A program made the position numbers and the translations under genes. Below, piece by piece: positions 6,419-8,707 of a DNA stretch of 8,707 nt. The stretch is taken from the NCBI GenBank assembly GCA_012027055.1, contig VEPF01000215.1, positions 1-8,707 of the forward strand. Direction: 5' to 3'. Within the stretch, counting starts at the first letter, position 1. Each line of letters begins with the position of its first letter. Under the pieces are notes generated by a model. It ran no database searches and was not told the origin of the DNA. It worked only from the letters and a program-made list of their open reading frames with translations. The stretch is from Gemmatimonadota bacterium. GTDB lineage: Bacteria > Gemmatimonadota > Gemmatimonadetes > Longimicrobiales > RSA9.

Positions 6419-6931
6419 ATGAGATTGTCCGGCAGCGCACTTCTTCTGCTCGCAGCCGCATTCGGCGCGGCAGCCTGCGGCGGCACCAAGGCCCCGCCGC
6501 CTCCGGTGCCCATGGGACCGGTCCCGGTCGATGCGCGCCTCCTCTACGACAACGGCGGCGGGATCCGCGACTCCGGCCAGACCGTGATCCGGGATGCGAC
6601 CACGCTCCAGGATGTCTGGAAGCGCGCGACATCCACCCAGAGCAGTCCGCCGCCCGTGCCGGCGGTCGATTTCGCCACCGACATGGTGCTGGCGGTGGCG
6701 GGCGGACGGATGTCGCCCAGCGACCAGGTCCACGTCGACAGCGCCGGGATCAGGACCGAGCGGACGCCCTCCGGCACGCAGCAGCGGCTGCTCGCGGTGC
6801 ACTACACCGTGACCGAGGGCTGTACCCGCATCAACCGCGACGCCTATCCGGTCGAGCTGGTGCGGATCCGGAAATACACGGGGGAGGTACGCTTCGTCGG
6901 CAAACGTGAACGGGCCGCCAACTGCCGGTGA
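6419..6931 (+). CDS. Lipoprotein with PrcB C-terminal-like domain
   Basis: This 170-residue protein begins with a lipoprotein signal (MRLSGSALLLLAAAFGAAAC). Cys20 is the likely lipidated residue and is followed by Gly-Gly; with no Asp at +2, outer-membrane sorting is plausible if the host is diderm. A Pro-rich linker (25-36) leads to a domain at about 42-165 that resembles the C-terminal domain of PrcB (a protease-complex subunit in Treponema): a TTLQDVWKRA helix, PAVDFATDMVLAVAGGRMSP (81-100), then LLAVHYTVTEGC and AYPVELVRIRKYTGEVRFV. Cys135 and Cys169 could form a disulfide. It sits directly after tssM, and its stop overlaps the kinase start (GTGA, 6928-6931), so it is translationally linked to the kinase. 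I see no clear match to TssJ, but it could serve as the missing outer-membrane lipoprotein or as a sensor partner of the kinase; both are inference. Confidence 0.85.
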   Translation: MRLSGSALLLLAAAFGAAACGGTKAPPPPVPMGPVPVDARLLYDNGGGIRDSGQTVIRDATTLQDVWKRATSTQSSPPPVPAVDFATDMVLAVAGGRMSPSDQVHVDSAGIRTERTPSGTQQRLLAVHYTVTEGCTRINRDAYPVELVRIRKYTGEVRFVGKRERAANCR

Positions 6932-8562
6932 GCACGCCCACGGTGCCGGGGCCGACGCCGGCTGAAGCTCCCGATCCGCTGGTCGGTCCCCTGTTCGCCG
7001 CTCGCTATCGCATCATCCGGAAGCTGGGCGAGGGTGCGATGGGCGCGGTCTACGTCGGGGAGCACCAGCACATCGGCCGCCGGGACGCGATCAAGGTGCT
7101 GCGTCCCGGACTGGCCGGTGACGAGGAGGCCATCCGCCGCTTCACCCGGGGGACGCGCAACGTCTCCGCGATCCGGCACCCGAACGTCTGCATCGTCTAC
7201 GACTTCAGCGACACGCCCGAGGGGATCCGCTACCTCGCGATGGAATACATCGAGGGCGACACGCTGAAGGAGATCCTCGACCGTGAGGGGCGGATGGCCC
7301 TGCCGCGCGCGGTCGAGCTCACCCGCCAGGTGGCCGAAGCCCTGCAGGCCGCGCACGAAGCGGGCGTGGTGCACCGCGACCTGAAGCCCGGCAACATCAT
7401 GATCTGCCGGCGCCCGGACGGTCGCGAGCAGGTGAAGGTGGTGGATTTCGACATCGCCAAGGGGCCGGCCGAAGCGCAGGGCGAGGAAGTGACGCGCGTC
7501 GGCTTCGTGGTGGGCACGCCGGAGTACATGAGCCCCGAGCAGCTCACCGGCGAGCGGCTGGATGGCCGCAGCGACCTGTATTCGCTGGGCGTGGTCCTGT
7601 TCCGGATGCTGACCGGGCAGTTGCCGTTCCGGGCCGCGAGCACGCAGGAGATCATGATTCAGCGGCTCACCGTGGAGCCGCTGCGTCTGCCGGACGTGGC
7701 CCCCGATCTGGTGGTGCCGCCCGCGCTCGAGCATGCCCTGCAGCGCGCGCTCGCCCGCCGCGCCCAGGACCGGCAGGCCAGCGCGGGCGAGTTCGCGGAG
7801 GAGCTGGTTGCGGCCATGAGCGGGGCGGCGATGCCCGCACCCGCACCCGGAACCGCGCGTCCGCGCGACGCGGCCGAGCTCGCTCCCACGCGGGTCGCGC
7901 AGAGCATGCCCGCGCCTGGCGCCGCACCGGCCCGCAAGCGCTCGCCCGTCCTGATGGCCGGGCTCGCCGTGGTCGTGCTGGCCGCGGTCGGGGGTGGGGC
8001 CTACTACTTCAAGGGACGTTCCGCGGCGCCGGCGGACCGGACCGGGCCGGACTCGGCCGCGCCATCTGCGGTGCTGAACCAGGGCGGCAGCGGGGCCGTC
8101 GCGCCGCCCGCCGGGACGGCGCTCCAGGAGGACACGGCCGGCAGGACCGGGACGCCGCAGTCCGGCGGCCAGCCGGCCGCCACGGAGGGCGCCGGCGCGG
8201 CCGATCCGCAGCAGCTCACGACGCCGCAGACACCCTCTCGCACCGTGGCGAACCCGCCTCGCACGCAGGCGCAGCCGGCGGGCGGCGGGTCGCCGCTGCC
8301 GGCCGGCGGCGTGTCCGCCATGCTGAACCGGCAGATGGACGCGGTGTTCGGAGCATCGGGAGCGCAGTTGCGCGCCGTGCGCGACAGCGCCCAGCTGGGC
8401 TGGAGGCTGGCCGGCAACCGCGCCGACAGCGCCGCTGCGGCGTTGCTGCTGGCGCAGGCGGCGTTCGCGGCCGGTGACAATGGCGAATGTCTACGCTGGG
8501 CACGGCAGGCAGCCGGCCTGGGCGCGGCTGGCGCCCAAACGCTGGTACAGGAGTGCCAGTGA
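6928..8562 (+). CDS. Transmembrane Ser/Thr protein kinase (Hanks type)
   Basis: This is a 544-residue kinase starting at GTG 6928, four bases inside the preceding gene, with no good ribosome site; translation is probably coupled. Kinase domain about 28-295: Gly loop GEGAMGAV (34-41), Lys56 in DAIKVL, HRDLKPGN (149-156, Asp151 catalytic), DFD at 173-175 in place of DFG, GTPEYMSPEQ activation-segment end, and SDLYSLGVVLFRMLTG. The alpha-C position normally Glu (RFxREA) reads RFTRGT, with Gly75. A Pro/Ala linker is followed by one transmembrane helix (about 340-362, after ARKRSP), placing the rest outside the cytoplasm. That part has a long Gly/Ala/Pro/Gln-rich stretch (about 365-460) and a small helical domain (462-544) resembling a TPR-like repeat, with Cys521 and Cys543 as a possible disulfide. 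It is followed by a PP2C gene with a one-base overlap. Membership of a T6SS phosphorylation circuit, like PpkA, is inferred from context. Confidence 0.93.
   Translation: MSTPTVPGPTPAEAPDPLVGPLFAARYRIIRKLGEGAMGAVYVGEHQHIGRRDAIKVLRPGLAGDEEAIRRFTRGTRNVSAIRHPNVCIVYDFSDTPEGIRYLAMEYIEGDTLKEILDREGRMALPRAVELTRQVAEALQAAHEAGVVHRDLKPGNIMICRRPDGREQVKVVDFDIAKGPAEAQGEEVTRVGFVVGTPEYMSPEQLTGERLDGRSDLYSLGVVLFRMLTGQLPFRAASTQEIMIQRLTVEPLRLPDVAPDLVVPPALEHALQRALARRAQDRQASAGEFAEELVAAMSGAAMPAPAPGTARPRDAAELAPTRVAQSMPAPGAAPARKRSPVLMAGLAVVVLAAVGGGAYYFKGRSAAPADRTGPDSAAPSAVLNQGGSGAVAPPAGTALQEDTAGRTGTPQSGGQPAATEGAGAADPQQLTTPQTPSRTVANPPRTQAQPAGGGSPLPAGGVSAMLNRQMDAVFGASGAQLRAVRDSAQLGWRLAGNRADSAAAALLLAQAAFAAGDNGECLRWARQAAGLGAAGAQTLVQECQ
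8549..8553 (+). promoter_or_regulatory. Ribosome binding site for the PP2C gene
   Basis: AGGAG at 8549-8553, inside the end of the kinase gene, lies 8 bases before the ATG at 8562. It supports that start over the later in-frame ATG at 8604. Confidence 0.65.
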
Positions 8563-8707
8563 TGCACGAATGGGAGGGGCTGTCGCTCTGGCAGCACGGG
8601 GCCATGCTCAACTTCGCCGGCCGGAGTGACGCCGGGCAGCGGCGGAGCGAGAACCAGGACCACTTCCTGATCGCCGACCTGACGCCGGCACCGGGCCGGA
8701 CGAGCAG
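8562..8707 (+). CDS. PP2C-family Ser/Thr phosphatase, N-terminal fragment
   Basis: The ATG at 8562 shares its A with the kinase stop (TGATG), and the frame is open to the right edge (48 full codons). After about 19 residues comes GRSDAGQRRSENQDHFLIAD, matching the N-terminal PP2C motif (DxGxxRxxNED and the strand after it). Here the usual Asn-Glu-Asp reads Asn-Gln-Asp; the Asp expected to help bind metal is kept. Such phosphatases reverse Hanks-type kinase phosphorylation, and kinase-PP2C pairs in T6SS loci (PpkA/PppA) control secretion. The tight coupling with the upstream kinase indicates they act together. The C-terminal four-fifths, including the other metal-binding residues, is outside the window. 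Confidence 0.85.
   Translation, partial: MHEWEGLSLWQHGAMLNFAGRSDAGQRRSENQDHFLIADLTPAPGRTS

Noticed and set aside
1..8707. tRNA, rRNA, CRISPR arrays, insertion sequences, integration sites
   Set aside because: None were seen: no spaced identical repeats of CRISPR type, no transposase-like frames with terminal repeats, no recognisable RNA genes.

Overview
The window is a compact, strongly GC-rich stretch (about 70% G+C by eye, not computed) that carries part of a type VI secretion system (T6SS) locus followed by a membrane Ser/Thr kinase and a PP2C phosphatase. The T6SS proteins are divergent from the well-studied proteobacterial ones. The kinase style, the Ala/Pro-rich linkers, the GC bias and the PGEFT-repeat protein suggest a soil-type non-proteobacterial phylum such as Gemmatimonadota or Acidobacteriota. 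That is an inference from sequence style; no rRNA or marker gene is present to settle it.

Layout. Positions 1-559 hold the 5' part of a leftward gene. It encodes a short domain resembling the N-lobe of a protein kinase without catalytic residues, followed by a Pro/Ala-rich tail with repeated PGEFTGAF motifs; it runs off the left edge. Positions 560-725 are a divergent intergenic region with an AT-rich promoter island, overlapping opposed -10 elements and a perfect 9-bp inverted repeat. To the right follow, all on the plus strand: tssK (726-2084, baseplate adaptor), tssL (2198-2926, DotU-type inner-membrane protein), tssM (2966-6337, IcmF-type inner-membrane protein), a small lipoprotein with a PrcB C-terminal-like domain (6419-6931), a transmembrane Ser/Thr kinase (6928-8562, GTG start overlapping the previous stop) and the start of a PP2C-type phosphatase (8562 to the right edge, one-base overlap with the kinase stop).

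How they fit together. TssL and TssM form the inner-membrane part of the T6SS trans-envelope complex, and TssK connects the baseplate to it. The usual outer-membrane lipoprotein TssJ is not recognisable here, but the PrcB-like lipoprotein sits directly after tssM, where such a partner could be encoded. The coupled kinase and phosphatase recall the threonine-phosphorylation switch (PpkA/PppA) that controls some T6SSs. The kinase has unusual active-site residues (DFD instead of DFG; Gly where the alpha-C Glu is expected). The leftward PGEFT-repeat protein is the least understood gene and the best candidate for something undescribed. Sheath, tube, VgrG, ClpV and most baseplate genes are not in the window.
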